Origin: Aphanocapsa lilacina HA4352-LM1 | Lineage (GTDB): Bacteria; Cyanobacteriota; Cyanobacteriia; Gloeobacterales; Gloeobacteraceae | Assembly: GCA_019359725.1 (NCBI GenBank) | Contig: JAHHGR010000012.1 | Location: forward strand, 1-64,000 | Direction of reading: 5' to 3' | Length of the DNA stretch: 64,000 nt | Shown here: positions 41,399-50,863 of the stretch, in pieces | Position numbering within the stretch: the stretch's first letter is position 1 | Layout: each line of letters starts with the position of its first letter | Translations under genes and position numbers: made by a program | The notes under the pieces: generated by a model | What the model saw: only the letters and a program-made list of their open reading frames with translations | Told to the model about the DNA's origin: nothing | Database searches by the model: none

Positions 41399-43054
41399 AT
41401 GACCTCCAGCCCGACCGCCGCTGCACGGACCGAAGGGGAAGCCGCCCCCACCGTGCCGACCCAGGTCGAAAGCGGAACCGCCCAGCGCCCTGGGCTCGCC
41501 CGCGAGATGGTCGCGATCCTCGATTTCGGTTCGCAATACTCGGAGTTGATCGCCCGCCGCATCCGCGAGACCAGAGTCTACTCCGAGGTGCTGAGCTACC
41601 AGACGCCAATTGCCGAAATCCGGCACCTGGCCCCCAAGGGGATCATCCTCTCCGGCGGTCCCAATTCGGTCTACGAGGCCTACGCGCCCCAGTGCGACCC
41701 GGCCCTGTGGGAGCTGGGCATTCCGATTCTGGGCGTCTGCTACGGCATGCAACTGATGGTCCAGCAGTTGGGCGGGGTGGTCGGGCGGGCCGAGCGGGCC
41801 GAGTACGGCAAAGCTTCGCTATTTATCAACGATCCGACGGACCTGTTCACCAACGTCGAAGACGGCACCACGATGTGGATGAGCCACGCCGACTCGGTCC
41901 TGCGGATGCCCGAGGGTTTCGAGTTGCTAGCCCACACCGAGAACACCCCCTGCGCCGCCATTGCCCACCACAGCCGCCACCTCTACGGCGTGCAGTTCCA
42001 CCCGGAGGTGGTGCACTCGCGCGGCGGCATGGCCCTGTTGCGCAACTTCGTCTACCATATTTGCGGCTGCGAACCCGAGTGGACGACCGCCGCCTTTATC
42101 GAGGAGGCGATCCGCGAGGTGCGCGCCCGGGTGGGCGACAAACGGGTGTTGCTCGCCCTTTCCGGCGGGGTCGACTCTTCGACGCTCGCCTTTTTGCTGC
42201 ACCGGGCGATCGGCGACAACCTGACGTGCATGTTTATCGACCAGGGCTTCATGCGCAAGAACGAGCCCGAGCGGTTGGTCAAGCTCTTCAAAGAACAGTT
42301 CCACATCCCGGTCGCCTACGTCGATGCGACCGAGCGCTTTATCGTCCGACTGGAGGGAGTAAGCGACCCCGAGCAAAAGCGCAAAATCATCGGCGACGAA
42401 TTTATCCGGGTTTTCGAGTCGGAATCCCTGCGGCTCGGGCCTTTTGACTATCTGGCCCAGGGGACGCTCTACCCCGATATCATCGAGTCGGCGGGCGAAA
42501 ATATCGACCCCAAGACCGGCGAGCGGGTGGCCGTCAAGATCAAATCCCACCACAACGTCGGCGGCTTGCCCGAAAATTTGCGCTTCAAGCTAGTCGAACC
42601 GCTCAAACGACTCTTCAAAGACGAAGTGCGTCAGGTGGGCCGCGCCCTGGGGCTGCCGGAGGAAATCGTCCAGCGCCAGCCCTTTCCGGGGCCGGGTCTT
42701 GCCATCCGTGTGCTGGGAGAACTCACCAAGGACAAAGTCGACATCCTGCGCGAGGCCGACTTTATTTTGCGCCAGGAAGTGAACCGCTCCGGCCGCTACA
42801 ACGACTACTGGCAGTCGTTTGCGGTGCTGCTGCCGGTCAAGACCGTGGGGGTGATGGGCGACCGGCGCACCTACGCCTACGCCCTCGCCCTGCGCTTTGT
42901 GACCAGCGAGGACGGCATGACCGCCGACTGGGCGCGCGTTCCCTACGACCTGCTGGAGCAAATCGCCAACCGCATCGTCAACGAGGTGCCGGGCATCAAC
43001 CGGGTAGTGCTGGACATCACCTCCAAGCCGCCCGGCACGATCGAGTGGGAGTAA
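41399..43054 (+). CDS. guaA: GMP synthase (glutamine-hydrolysing)
   Basis: 551 residues. An N-terminal class I glutaminase domain has the nucleophile in GVCYGMQLM and the His/Glu pair in FHPEVVHS. The ATP-pyrophosphatase domain starts with [18 protein letters not shown], a P-loop-like motif, and the dimerisation domain includes [16 protein letters not shown] and ends [14 protein letters not shown]. It converts XMP to GMP. The first 35 residues are an extra low-complexity leader not needed for activity; an internal start is possible. Confidence 0.95.
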   Translation: MTSSPTAAARTEGEAAPTVPTQVESGTAQRPGLAREMVAILDFGSQYSELIARRIRETRVYSEVLSYQTPIAEIRHLAPKGIILSGGPNSVYEAYAPQCDPALWELGIPILGVCYGMQLMVQQLGGVVGRAERAEYGKASLFINDPTDLFTNVEDGTTMWMSHADSVLRMPEGFELLAHTENTPCAAIAHHSRHLYGVQFHPEVVHSRGGMALLRNFVYHICGCEPEWTTAAFIEEAIREVRARVGDKRVLLALSGGVDSSTLAFLLHRAIGDNLTCMFIDQGFMRKNEPERLVKLFKEQFHIPVAYVDATERFIVRLEGVSDPEQKRKIIGDEFIRVFESESLRLGPFDYLAQGTLYPDIIESAGENIDPKTGERVAVKIKSHHNVGGLPENLRFKLVEPLKRLFKDEVRQVGRALGLPEEIVQRQPFPGPGLAIRVLGELTKDKVDILREADFILRQEVNRSGRYNDYWQSFAVLLPVKTVGVMGDRRTYAYALALRFVTSEDGMTADWARVPYDLLEQIANRIVNEVPGINRVVLDITSKPPGTIEWE

Positions 43055-43058
43055 GGTT

Positions 43059-43820
43059 TCAACCCAGGGCATCGGGATCGATACCCCGAGAGCGCAAGTA
43101 GTCGGCGAGCCGTTCGGCGCGTTGCCGTTCTTGGTCGGCGCGCTGCTGCTCCTGGGCGATACGCTCCTCGGCCTGTCTGTACCGCTCCCAGGCCGGCAGC
43201 CGCCGCTGTCCCTGCGCGTCGAACCAGTAGAGCCACTCGCGCTGCCAGCCTTCAAATTCGCCCTCAGCGCGGCCGAGACCCAACTGCAATTCAGGCAGCC
43301 ACACCGGTTCGCCGGGCTGCAACACGTAGCCGGTGTCGGTGAGTTTGTAGACTTCGAGCGGCTGGGGTTTGGGTTTGCGCCGTCCGGGCTTCGGATTGTA
43401 AATCGCGTAGTACAGCACGCCCAGTTGACGGTACAGCTCCATCTTGCGGTCGTACTCGCTGCGATAGGTCTGGGAGACCACTTCGAGCACAAAAATCGGG
43501 ACGGTGCCGTTTTCCTCCCACAGCACGTAGCTGAGCCGGCCGTTCGGATCGACGCGCCGCTCCACCCCCACGCTCAAAAAACCGTCCGGGACGACGGGCG
43601 GCTGGAGCGGATCGAAGTAAATCCCCATGTCGATGGCAAAAAACCAGTCGCTGCGCTCGGCCCACAACAGTACCAAAATCGAGCGCAGCAGGGCGGGAAC
43701 CAGGTCTTGCAGTTCGTTGTCCACAGGCGTTTCGTCGGAATCAGGCAGTTCCGCCGAAGAGGGCAGGCACCGCAGCGGGTCGTACTGAAACATAGTTGCC
43801 GGGAACACGGACGACGCCAT
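43059..43820 (-). CDS. Uma2 family (DUF820) protein
   Basis: About 253 residues. The Uma2/DUF820 fold, of PD-(D/E)XK nuclease type, is visible as WFFAIDMGIYFDP, VVPDGFLSVGV, VPIFVLEVVSQTYRSEYDRK and YRQLGVLYYAIYNP. The C-terminal 60 residues form a Gln/Arg/Glu-rich coiled coil. The start is uncertain: ATG 43820 is used, but a TTG at 43859 overlapping the TerB-like gene's stop, or ATG 43793, are possible. Family members are abundant in cyanobacteria; the role is not established. Confidence 0.8.
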   Translation of the reverse strand: MASSVFPATMFQYDPLRCLPSSAELPDSDETPVDNELQDLVPALLRSILVLLWAERSDWFFAIDMGIYFDPLQPPVVPDGFLSVGVERRVDPNGRLSYVLWEENGTVPIFVLEVVSQTYRSEYDRKMELYRQLGVLYYAIYNPKPGRRKPKPQPLEVYKLTDTGYVLQPGEPVWLPELQLGLGRAEGEFEGWQREWLYWFDAQGQRRLPAWERYRQAEERIAQEQQRADQERQRAERLADYLRSRGIDPDALG

Positions 43821-43855
43821 TCTAGCAAGTCTGGTCAAATGTTCATGCTCTGGAT

Positions 43856-44308
43856 TCAACCGTGGAACAGTTCCGGCTGATTGCCGGTGTAGTCGGCTAG
43901 CAGTTGCTGGAGCTTCTCAGGGGCGATGCGCATCGCCCGGGCGAGGGCGACCACGTAATCGCGCTCTTCATCGGAGACTTCCCGGTCGGCCAGGGCGGTC
44001 CGGACTGCCAACTCGAAGGCGGGCTCCAGCTCGTCCCGAGCAAGCGCCCGCATCGCTCCGTTGAATAGCGCCCCCGCCCCTTCTTCCTGGTAGATGCGAT
44101 TGACTTTGGTACTGGCGGCCTGCATGGCGGCGGCATCGAATTCGGCGTCGAGCAGATGGTCTGCCATTACCCCGAGTTCTTCGGTCTGGACAACGCCGTC
44201 GCTGAACATCGCCAGTGCGCCGATGGCCAGCTTCGCCTCCTTGGCGCTCAACTGTTCGGTGCTCACGGCGGTGCTGTTGAACACACTGTCGTACTCCCCG
44301 ACAACCAT
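43856..44308 (-). CDS. TerB-like alpha-helical protein
   Basis: 150 residues from ATG 44308, which has AGGAGGA seven bases upstream; a longer reading to 44353 has no such site. The sequence is all-helical with a duplicated acidic pattern: AIGALAMFSDGVVQTEELGV and VRTALADREVSDEERDYVVA, like the TerB/tellurite-resistance fold with metal-binding acidic residues. Its stop TGA overlaps the possible TTG start of the Uma2 gene, suggesting one transcript. Actual involvement in tellurite resistance is not implied. Confidence 0.65.
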   Translation of the reverse strand: MVVGEYDSVFNSTAVSTEQLSAKEAKLAIGALAMFSDGVVQTEELGVMADHLLDAEFDAAAMQAASTKVNRIYQEEGAGALFNGAMRALARDELEPAFELAVRTALADREVSDEERDYVVALARAMRIAPEKLQQLLADYTGNQPELFHG

Positions 44309-44515
44309 TCTGGTCCTCCTGCGCAGACTACGGGAATAGCTACGTATCGGCATTTACGCCAAAACTTCCCGCAAAGATTTTACCAAATGCCACTTGAGCC
44401 GCGCATTTGCCGGTAGCGCAATAAGCATTCTTAACGTATTGCCGGCAGTCGTCCCACCCGGGCCGATGCGACAATGGCGGCAGGCGTGCGGCCCCAGGCC
44501 AAGGAGCCAAGTTCT

Positions 44516-45197
44516 ATGTTCCTACCTTCGGATCAAAAAATTCTCCCTCTAGAAAACGGCGACCATTTGAACCGCGTGGAATTTGAGCGACGCTACGCAG
44601 CGATGCCCCACCTCAAGAAGGCGGAACTGATCGAAGGAGTAGTCCACTTGTCCTCAGCCGTCCGGTTTGCGTCCCACGCCGAACCCCATGCCTCGCTCAT
44701 CACCTGGTTGGGGGTGTACCGGGCCGCCACGCCGGGTGTCCGGCTCGGAGACAACGCGACGGTCCGGCTTGACGGTGACAATGAGCCCCAGCCCGATGCC
44801 CTGCTGCGGCTCGACCCGGCCGTGGGAGGCCGCTCACGGCTGAGCGGCGACGGCTATGTGGAAGGGGCGCCGGAACTGGTGGTAGAAATTGCGGCCAGCT
44901 CCGCTTCTTACGATCGCAATAAAACTGCGCGCCTACCGGCGCAATGGGGTGCAGGAGTATCTGCTCTGGTTGGTTGAGGAGCAACGCCTCGAATGGTTCT
45001 ATCTGGAGCAAGGGGAGTACGCGCTTCTCAGCCCTGATGAGCAGGGCACCCTGTGCAGCCGGATTTTTCGGGGACTGTGTCTGGCCGTCTCTGCGCTGCT
45101 GGCGGGGGATCTGGCCCAGGTTCTCGGTACGGTGCAGCGGCGCCTTGATACCCCTGAACACCGGGCTTTCAACAACAGGATGCACAGCGAGTCCTGA
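44516..45197 (+). pseudogene. Uma2 family gene with a frameshift
   Basis: The first 135 codons from ATG 44516 (with AAGGAG upstream) encode a Uma2 N-terminal part: HLKKAELIEGVVHLS, DNEPQPDALLRL and GAPELVVEIAASSASYDRNK. After ATAAAAC at about 44923 the family sequence continues in the next frame as KLRAYRRNGVQEYLLWLVEE and runs to 45197. One or two bases have been lost in the A run. The full protein would be about 225 residues. A second, intact Uma2 gene lies 0.7 kb away on the other strand. Confidence 0.85.
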
Positions 45198-45305
45198 CGC
45201 ACGGCAAACCGCCCCCGAAAATCCGTTGTTTCTCCGCGGTCGGTATTTCAAGTACAAGTCATTTTGCCGCTATCCTACATAAGGACCAAACCCAGCAGTC
45301 ACCCG

Positions 45306-45509
45306 ATGGAAAACATCAGTGTTCCCTTTGAATCCACCCGCTTTCAGTTGCCCGCGGCGGCCCAACAACGTCTGCAGACTTTATTGTCCCGCCAGGAGGC
45401 GGGTGAGGAGTTGACGGCCCGCGAACGCAAAGAAGCAGAGGGTCTGCTCGGATTTTCAGAACTGTTGTCTTTGCTCCATCTACATGCGAGGTATGCTCCT
45501 CTTAACTAA
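45306..45509 (+). CDS. small hypothetical protein
   Basis: 67 residues from ATG 45306. It is helical and charged: AAQQRLQTLLSRQEAGEELT and ARERKEAEGLLGFSELLSLL. Similar short proteins are common in cyanobacterial accessory regions, sometimes next to toxin-like or nuclease genes, and no biochemical role is known. No partner ORF of suitable type follows; the next 220 bases are non-coding. Confidence 0.6.
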   Translation: MENISVPFESTRFQLPAAAQQRLQTLLSRQEAGEELTARERKEAEGLLGFSELLSLLHLHARYAPLN

Positions 45510-45730
45510 AGAAGCGGGAAGCATCTTCATAAGCTCCTTTCAACAACTGCGAAGCGGCTCGCTTAGCACCTATGCCAACTCCATTTTTCTCTGGTTTTGC
45601 GAGGGCTGAAGCGGCCCGGCTTTGTTGGCGGCTTCGTTGGGGGAAGGACAACCGCCTGGGTAAATCTTGGTGCTTCGGTAACTGAAGCGGGATACTGGGG
45701 GCATCGTTCGCCAGGCATAAGGGGGAAGCT

Positions 45731-47032
45731 GTGAGTGGAATGCCGCTAGCCGTGTTCGTTCCGTGGTTGCACATGCATCAGCCGCCCATCTGGGTGGGTG
45801 ATGGCGAAGAGGGGCGGCTGATTGGCAATCTCGAAAAGATGCTCCACGGTCCGGAAAATTCCGAGGAGCGTTGGAATGCGGGCTGGTACGCGCAAGCTTA
45901 CCTCAACCCCGCCCGTTACGTGCAACGGCTGAGCGCACAGGGCTACGCGCCCCGGCTGATGCTCGATTACTCGGGGGTGCTGCTCGAAGAACTCGACAAA
46001 CTCTCCCACGACGGCACCTTTGCCAACTACCACGTGCGGGGCGAACCCTTGGGCAACGTCATTGCCCAACTGCGCAAGATGCTTGCCGAGTATCCCGAGG
46101 CGGTCGAATTTGCCGGGACGGCCTACAGCCACTGTTATTTCCCGGCGACACCCGAGCGCGACCACGAGGCCCAAATTATGGAGTGGCGGGCGGTCTTTGC
46201 CGAATTGTTCGGCGAAAAAGCCCTCGCGCGCGTGCGCGGCTTCTGGCTGCCGGAGATGGGCATGCTCGGGGACGGCATCGAGGCATTGCGCCTGGTGCGG
46301 CTGATTCAAAAGTGTGGCTACGAGTGGGTGATCTTGCCCGCCGCCACCCTGGAACGACCTGAGGGCTGGTCCACCGTGCAACTGGAAAATCAAGTGCACC
46401 GGTTGGTGATCACAGCCGAGGGCGAGCGCGAGGAGATCCTCTGCGTCGTGCGCGACACCGAGATGGGCATCCGCCAGCAGAGCGGCCAGAACGCCGACGG
46501 CTGCATCGGCACCGCCCGCCAACGTGGCACAGCGCTCAAACAGACGAATACGCAGACTCCCGCCCTGGTGGTGCCCACCTCCGACGGCGAGAACGGCAAT
46601 GTGATGATGTTCGAGTTTTTCCCGAACGGGTTTGCGCCGCTCTTCGAAAACCAGGTCCACTGGCGGGATATCGAATTTCTGACCGTGAGCCAATATCTCG
46701 ATCGATACCTGCCGGACGGTCCGGCCTCGCAGGTACGACTTGCGGCCGGGGGCGGCTCCTGGATTGGCGGCCACCACAGTTGGAAAGCGGGAGAGCGGCG
46801 GGTGCAGGTACTCGAGGCGGTCGAGCAACTTAGCCGCGACGTCGCCCGGGCGCGCATGGGCGCGTCTCCCCGCGACGAATGGGCGCTGGAGCAGGCCGCC
46901 CACGCCCTGCTGGTCTGCGAGACAAGTTGCTATGTCTACTGGGATAGTGAGTTCTGGACCGAGCAGGCTTACCGCTGTCTCGGGTGGGCGCGGACGCTGC
47001 TGCCGACGCCTTCAAGGACCGAAGGGGACTGA
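45731..47032 (+). CDS. glycoside hydrolase family 57 protein
   Basis: 433 residues of the GH57 (beta/alpha)7 barrel type: an N-terminal FVPWLHMHQPPIW with the His-Gln-Pro motif, then YSHCYFPATP, GFWLPEMGM (a good candidate for the catalytic Glu) and WVILPAATLE. It may act on alpha-glucans or be a branching-type enzyme; the exact specificity is not clear. The start is GTG 45731 right behind GGGGGAAG. It overlaps the first possible start of the pentapeptide gene, whose true start is further on. Confidence 0.82.
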   Translation: MSGMPLAVFVPWLHMHQPPIWVGDGEEGRLIGNLEKMLHGPENSEERWNAGWYAQAYLNPARYVQRLSAQGYAPRLMLDYSGVLLEELDKLSHDGTFANYHVRGEPLGNVIAQLRKMLAEYPEAVEFAGTAYSHCYFPATPERDHEAQIMEWRAVFAELFGEKALARVRGFWLPEMGMLGDGIEALRLVRLIQKCGYEWVILPAATLERPEGWSTVQLENQVHRLVITAEGEREEILCVVRDTEMGIRQQSGQNADGCIGTARQRGTALKQTNTQTPALVVPTSDGENGNVMMFEFFPNGFAPLFENQVHWRDIEFLTVSQYLDRYLPDGPASQVRLAAGGGSWIGGHHSWKAGERRVQVLEAVEQLSRDVARARMGASPRDEWALEQAAHALLVCETSCYVYWDSEFWTEQAYRCLGWARTLLPTPSRTEGD

Positions 47033-47076
47033 AATCGTACAATGGACAGCGGTTATCCCCATTTTGGAGCAAACCC

Positions 47077-47742
47077 GTGGGTCATCCATCGGCAAAAACG
47101 GCTTTGATCGAGCGGATCCGCTCCGGCGAGGCACCTTTAATCGACTTGTCCGAGGCGGACCTGCTGCGGGCGGACCTGCAGGATGTCAATCTGGTGGGGT
47201 CAAAGCTGGAGCGGGCTGCTTTGGTGCTCGCCAACCTGCGCGGAGCGAGGCTTACAGGAGCGGATCTGCACAGAGCCAGCCTGGTCGGGGCGGTGCTCGA
47301 GGAGACGGATCTGGGAGCCGCCTGCCTGCGCGACGCGGACCTGACTGCTGTCAGCGGCGGCCGGGCGGTGCTCGAAAAGGCGGACCTTTCGCGGGCGAAC
47401 CTGCGCGGGGCGGACCTGGGCGGGGCGAATCTGCGCGAGGCGGACCTTTCGCGCACGGACTTGCGCGGGGCAAACCTGCGCGGCGCGGACCTGCGCGGGG
47501 CAAACTTGCGCGACAGCAGCCTGGAGGAAGCCTGTCTGAGTGCCGCCAATCTGGCGGGGGCGGATTTTAGCCGCAGTTGCCTACGGGGCGCGGCCTTCGA
47601 TGAGACCGGCGAGGCGGCGGGGGCCGATTTTTACGAATGCCGCGAACTCGACCCGGCCTGGGCCTCGGGGCTCATCGAACTGGGAGCGCTCAACGTCGAA
47701 CCGCCTCCCGACCGCGAACGCCGGCTAATCTCCCCGCAATAG
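47077..47742 (+). CDS. pentapeptide-repeat protein
   Basis: 221 residues. From about residue 24 to 185 the sequence is tandem pentapeptides of type A(D/N)Lxx, for example LSRANLRGADLGGANLREAD, which fold into a right-handed quadrilateral beta-helix. About 30 repeats are visible. GTG 47077 with GGAG seven bases before is the best start; an in-frame ATG at 46984 would overlap the GH57 gene. The function of such repeats varies and is not predictable here. Confidence 0.88.
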   Translation: MGHPSAKTALIERIRSGEAPLIDLSEADLLRADLQDVNLVGSKLERAALVLANLRGARLTGADLHRASLVGAVLEETDLGAACLRDADLTAVSGGRAVLEKADLSRANLRGADLGGANLREADLSRTDLRGANLRGADLRGANLRDSSLEEACLSAANLAGADFSRSCLRGAAFDETGEAAGADFYECRELDPAWASGLIELGALNVEPPPDRERRLISPQ

Positions 47743-49689
47743 ACGACTTGGGGCCGTGCTCGATTCACCCGGCATGCGGGTGATCACCTGCCTGTCGACC
47801 AACCGCGCCACCTCCGAGGCGAGGTCCTCCGGCTCGACGGGCCGGGGAGGCTGGATAGCGAAGCTTGCAAGCACCATCCGGCGCTCCTGTGCTTCGATTT
47901 CTGCCGCGGGGTAAGGCTCCTCCTGCTCGCCAAGCTTGCGCACCAGGGAGCAGCAGAGTCCCTCGCAATTGTAGGCGGGAGCGGCGGTGATAAGCACATC
48001 CGGGCGGTAACTCTCGAACTGCTCGAGGGCCGCTTCGACGCGATCGACACCCAGCACCCGCGCTCCTTGAGCGGCAAGGGCGGCACGGAGTGTGCGGCAC
48101 AGTTCGGCATCTTCCACCACCAGCAGCAACCGCAAGCCGCTCAGGGTTGCCGCCTCTGCCCCATCCTCGGCGGCCTCCGCCCCACCGCTGCGTGTGGCCT
48201 CAAGGGGAAGGCGGACTGTAAAGCTACTGCCCCGGTTTTTGCCGTCGCTTTGCACTTCGATTGTGCCCTTGTGCAGGTGCACCAGATGCTGCACCAAACT
48301 CAACCCCAACCCCAAGCCGCCGTGGCGACGGGTGGAGGTGCCGTCGGCTTGACGAAACACTTCAAAAACGTGCGGCAGAAATTCGGCGTCGATGCCCACG
48401 CCCGTGTCGCACACCGTCAGCTGCACCTGACCCGCTACCGCCTCCAGATTCACACTCATCATCCCCCCGGGGGGGGTGAATTTGATGGCGTTGGCAATCA
48501 AGTTGGCGGCGATCTGCTGGAGACGGCGCGGATCGCCCCAGAGCGGCTCGAGGTTCTGGGCGATGCGGGTTCTGAGGACGAGGCCTTTGTCGCGGATTTG
48601 TGCCCGCATGGAAGTCAGCACGTTTTCGACCACCGCGCGCAGATCGACGCTGCAGCAGCGCAGACGCAGCTGGCCACGCAGCATATAGGACGCATCGAGC
48701 AGGTCGTCCACCAGTTGGGCCTGCAGGCGGCCGTTGCGCTCGATCGCCTCGGCGGCCTGCTCGATGGCGGCGGGGTTCATCCGGCCGCGCCGCAGCAGCT
48801 GGCTGAAGCCGATGATCGAGTTGAGGGGGGTGCGCAGTTCGTGGCTCAGGGTAGCCAGAAATTCGTCCTTGGTGCGGTTGGCCGCCTCAGCTTCGGCGCG
48901 CGCCTGGCTCTCAGCCTGGTGCAGCCGGGCATTTTCGATCGCCTGGGCGGCGCGATTGGCCAGTTCTTGCGCCAACGCCAGATCGTCACTGCCGTAGCGC
49001 CGGGAAGTGCGGCCGCCTACAAAAGTCAGTGACCCGAGAGTACGGCCCCCCGCCACCAGGGGCACGCACATGTAGGAACCGACCTCAAAACAGCGCATCA
49101 ATTCCAGGTGCTCGCAGCCGATGCCGTGGGCGGCGGTCAGCCAGTCTTCGACCACCGGTACGAGCTCAGGCAGGCCGGTGCTTACCACCCGGGCCGGTCC
49201 GTACAGAGCATTGGGTACAAACGGATAGCGCCGCTCGACTTCCCAGGCAAGGCCCGTGCTCCGCAATGCAGCGTTAGCGGTAATCAGCCGCCGGATGGTC
49301 CGGTCATCTTCGAGCAGATCGGTGATGCAGATGTCGGCCAGATGCGCTACGGCGAGTTGAGCCACCGTGCTCAGCGTGGCGGCATAATCGAGCGAAGAAG
49401 CCAGGATGGCAACGGCATTGGCCAAAAAATGAGAACGCTCGGCAGCACTTTTTTGCTGGGCTTTAAGCCGGGCGCACTCTTCGGCTGCCTCGCGATGCAA
49501 CTGATCGCTGGAGCGCAACGCTTCGACCTCTTGCTGCAACCGGGCAAGCTGTGCTACTAGGTCTGCTCTGGAGATGTCTTCGGGTGTTTTCACAGGAACG
49601 CTCCACGGATAGGCACCATGGAAAGATGCACTTTGTTCTGAAGGACACACCACAGAATCATCGATCTGCTGGATGTCCCTTAAATCCAT
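47725..49689 (-). CDS. GAF-domain sensor histidine kinase with degenerate receiver
   Basis: About 654 residues with no membrane helix. Order: an N-terminal coiled coil, a GAF domain (about 80-255), a HisKA domain with the phospho-acceptor histidine in ATLSHELRTPLNSI, an ATPase domain with N box (IAANLIANAIKFTPPGG), VCDTGVGID and GLGLGLSLV, then a receiver-like C-terminus. That receiver lacks the phosphorylatable Asp: at the expected place it reads PDVLITAAPAY. It would act as a cytoplasmic sensor kinase with a pseudo-receiver. No response regulator gene is adjacent. ATG 49689 is taken as the start. Confidence 0.85.
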   Translation of the reverse strand: MDLRDIQQIDDSVVCPSEQSASFHGAYPWSVPVKTPEDISRADLVAQLARLQQEVEALRSSDQLHREAAEECARLKAQQKSAAERSHFLANAVAILASSLDYAATLSTVAQLAVAHLADICITDLLEDDRTIRRLITANAALRSTGLAWEVERRYPFVPNALYGPARVVSTGLPELVPVVEDWLTAAHGIGCEHLELMRCFEVGSYMCVPLVAGGRTLGSLTFVGGRTSRRYGSDDLALAQELANRAAQAIENARLHQAESQARAEAEAANRTKDEFLATLSHELRTPLNSIIGFSQLLRRGRMNPAAIEQAAEAIERNGRLQAQLVDDLLDASYMLRGQLRLRCCSVDLRAVVENVLTSMRAQIRDKGLVLRTRIAQNLEPLWGDPRRLQQIAANLIANAIKFTPPGGMMSVNLEAVAGQVQLTVCDTGVGIDAEFLPHVFEVFRQADGTSTRRHGGLGLGLSLVQHLVHLHKGTIEVQSDGKNRGSSFTVRLPLEATRSGGAEAAEDGAEAATLSGLRLLLVVEDAELCRTLRAALAAQGARVLGVDRVEAALEQFESYRPDVLITAAPAYNCEGLCCSLVRKLGEQEEPYPAAEIEAQERRMVLASFAIQPPRPVEPEDLASEVARLVDRQVITRMPGESSTAPSRLLRGD

Positions 49690-49803
49690 TGACCCCAAAA
49701 TGCCTGCCCGACGCCTCCCGCTCCGGTAAGAACTCGGGCTCCCTCCGTTGTTAGTGAGGCCGGACCGACCGCCCGGCAGAAAGTTGGGGGGTCGGTGTCT
49801 CCA

Positions 49804-50043
49804 CTACGGCGGGATGAAGCCCGAGCGGCCCTTGGGCTGCAGTTCGCCCACCAGCGCGCTCGCTCCGTAGACGGTGCGCAGCGATTCGAGGAGCCCGCGG
49901 CTGTCGACGGCCACCGCCCGGTTGAGGGCGGCGTCGAAGCCAAAGGCACCGCCGAGCGAGTGAATGTTGCCCTCGAATTTTGGATGGTTGCTCGCTGCAA
50001 TTGCCGCTTCACCTTCTTCCCAGAGCAACTGAAGATCGACCAT
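49804..50043 (-). CDS. hypothetical small protein
   Basis: 79 residues from ATG 50043 (84 from 50058): MVDLQLLWEEGEAAIAASNH followed by HSLGGAFGFDAALNRAVAVD and a C-terminal segment GASALVGELQPKGRSG. No known family was recognised. It sits directly after the monooxygenase gene on the same strand, with a few bases of overlap if the longer start is used. It could be a remnant of a larger gene. Confidence 0.35.
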   Translation of the reverse strand: MVDLQLLWEEGEAAIAASNHPKFEGNIHSLGGAFGFDAALNRAVAVDSRGLLESLRTVYGASALVGELQPKGRSGFIPP

Positions 50044-50048
50044 ACACG

Positions 50049-50570
50049 TCACCTGCATTCCGTAACGTTCGACGGATCACCGGTGACGGGAGCAGAGCGC
50101 TTCGCTGGTTCGATTTCGCTTATGAACCGGCGCACGATCCCGCCGTCCGCAATCGGTTTGGCGAGGGTGCGTTCCGCGGTCTTGAGCAGGTTCTTCACGT
50201 AGGGGCGCTGCCAATGCGACATCAAGGCCTCGGGGCTGCGCCAGATCTCGTAGAGCGTGTATCGCCCCGCTTGGTCACGCACTTTGTGGGCATTGAAGAC
50301 TATGGCGCCTGGATCGAGTTTTGCGCAGCGCGTGAGAATAGCGAGGGCCTGTTCGAACTCGGCCTCCGATCCAGGCTTGACGTCGAATTCGACGACCAGA
50401 GCTGTTTCGCCATTCGGGCTTGTGGCCTGGACTTTCTCCTGGGCGACCGCAGAGCTGCCCGCAACGGCCATGGCCAGGCAAATTGCAAAGGCCGCTTTTA
50501 CTGCCGCAAGCTGGCCGATCAAGCCCATTGAGGTCAGTTGTCGGCGGAGCCAAAAGCACTCGGTACGCAT
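50049..50570 (-). CDS. exported antibiotic-biosynthesis-monooxygenase (ABM) family protein
   Basis: 173 residues from ATG 50570, which follows GAGGAA. The N-terminus has a signal peptide (VKAAFAICLAMAVAGSSAVA). The mature part is a single ABM ferredoxin-like domain: ETALVVEFDVKPGSEAEFEQ, then FNAHKVRDQAGRYTLYEIWR and SHWQRPYVKNLL. Relatives include quinol monooxygenases such as YgiN, but most members have unknown substrates. Export is unusual for this family. Confidence 0.75.
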   Translation of the reverse strand: MRTECFWLRRQLTSMGLIGQLAAVKAAFAICLAMAVAGSSAVAQEKVQATSPNGETALVVEFDVKPGSEAEFEQALAILTRCAKLDPGAIVFNAHKVRDQAGRYTLYEIWRSPEALMSHWQRPYVKNLLKTAERTLAKPIADGGIVRRFISEIEPAKRSAPVTGDPSNVTECR

Positions 50571-50609
50571 GGGTTTCCTCATCAATAGATGTTGGTTGGT
50601 ACTGTGGCT

Positions 50610-50836
50610 TTACGACTCGAATCCGCCCCTTGTGTCGCGGGCACCGTGCAGCACACGCAGGATCACCAGCTCGCTCTGTGACGGCATGGAGTAGATTGCG
50701 TACTGCCCATGAAAAGCGACGCGCAGACGAGGCCGCCCATTTCCGGGGGGTGTCTGGCTGCATCTAGGTTTCGTAGAACTCTAGTGCGTAGCTGCCTCAG
50801 CAGCTCTTGCAATTGAATTTGTGATAAAGGTTCCAT
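50610..50836 (-). pseudogene. RelE/ParE-type toxin remnant, frameshifted
   Basis: The reverse strand encodes a clear C-terminal ParE/RelE segment, GRPRLRVAFHGQYAIYSMPS then ELVILRVLHGARD, ending at a TAA at 50610. An ATG at 50836 starts a different frame (MEPLSQIQLQELLRQLRTRV), and the two meet near 50742 with a one-base mismatch of frame; the total length of 227 is not a multiple of three. The N-terminal half of the toxin is not recognisable. No antitoxin gene was found. Confidence 0.7.
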
Positions 50837-50863
50837 CACAGAAATTCCCTAGCTAATAGACTT

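Noticed and set aside
45502-45774. 90-codon reverse-strand frame before the GH57 gene
   Set aside because: No domain, Ser/Ala-rich, overlaps the start of a certain gene.
49680-50012. 110-codon reverse-strand frame, Arg/Ala/Ser-rich
   Set aside because: Composition of an out-of-frame shadow; another frame on the same strand is more protein-like.
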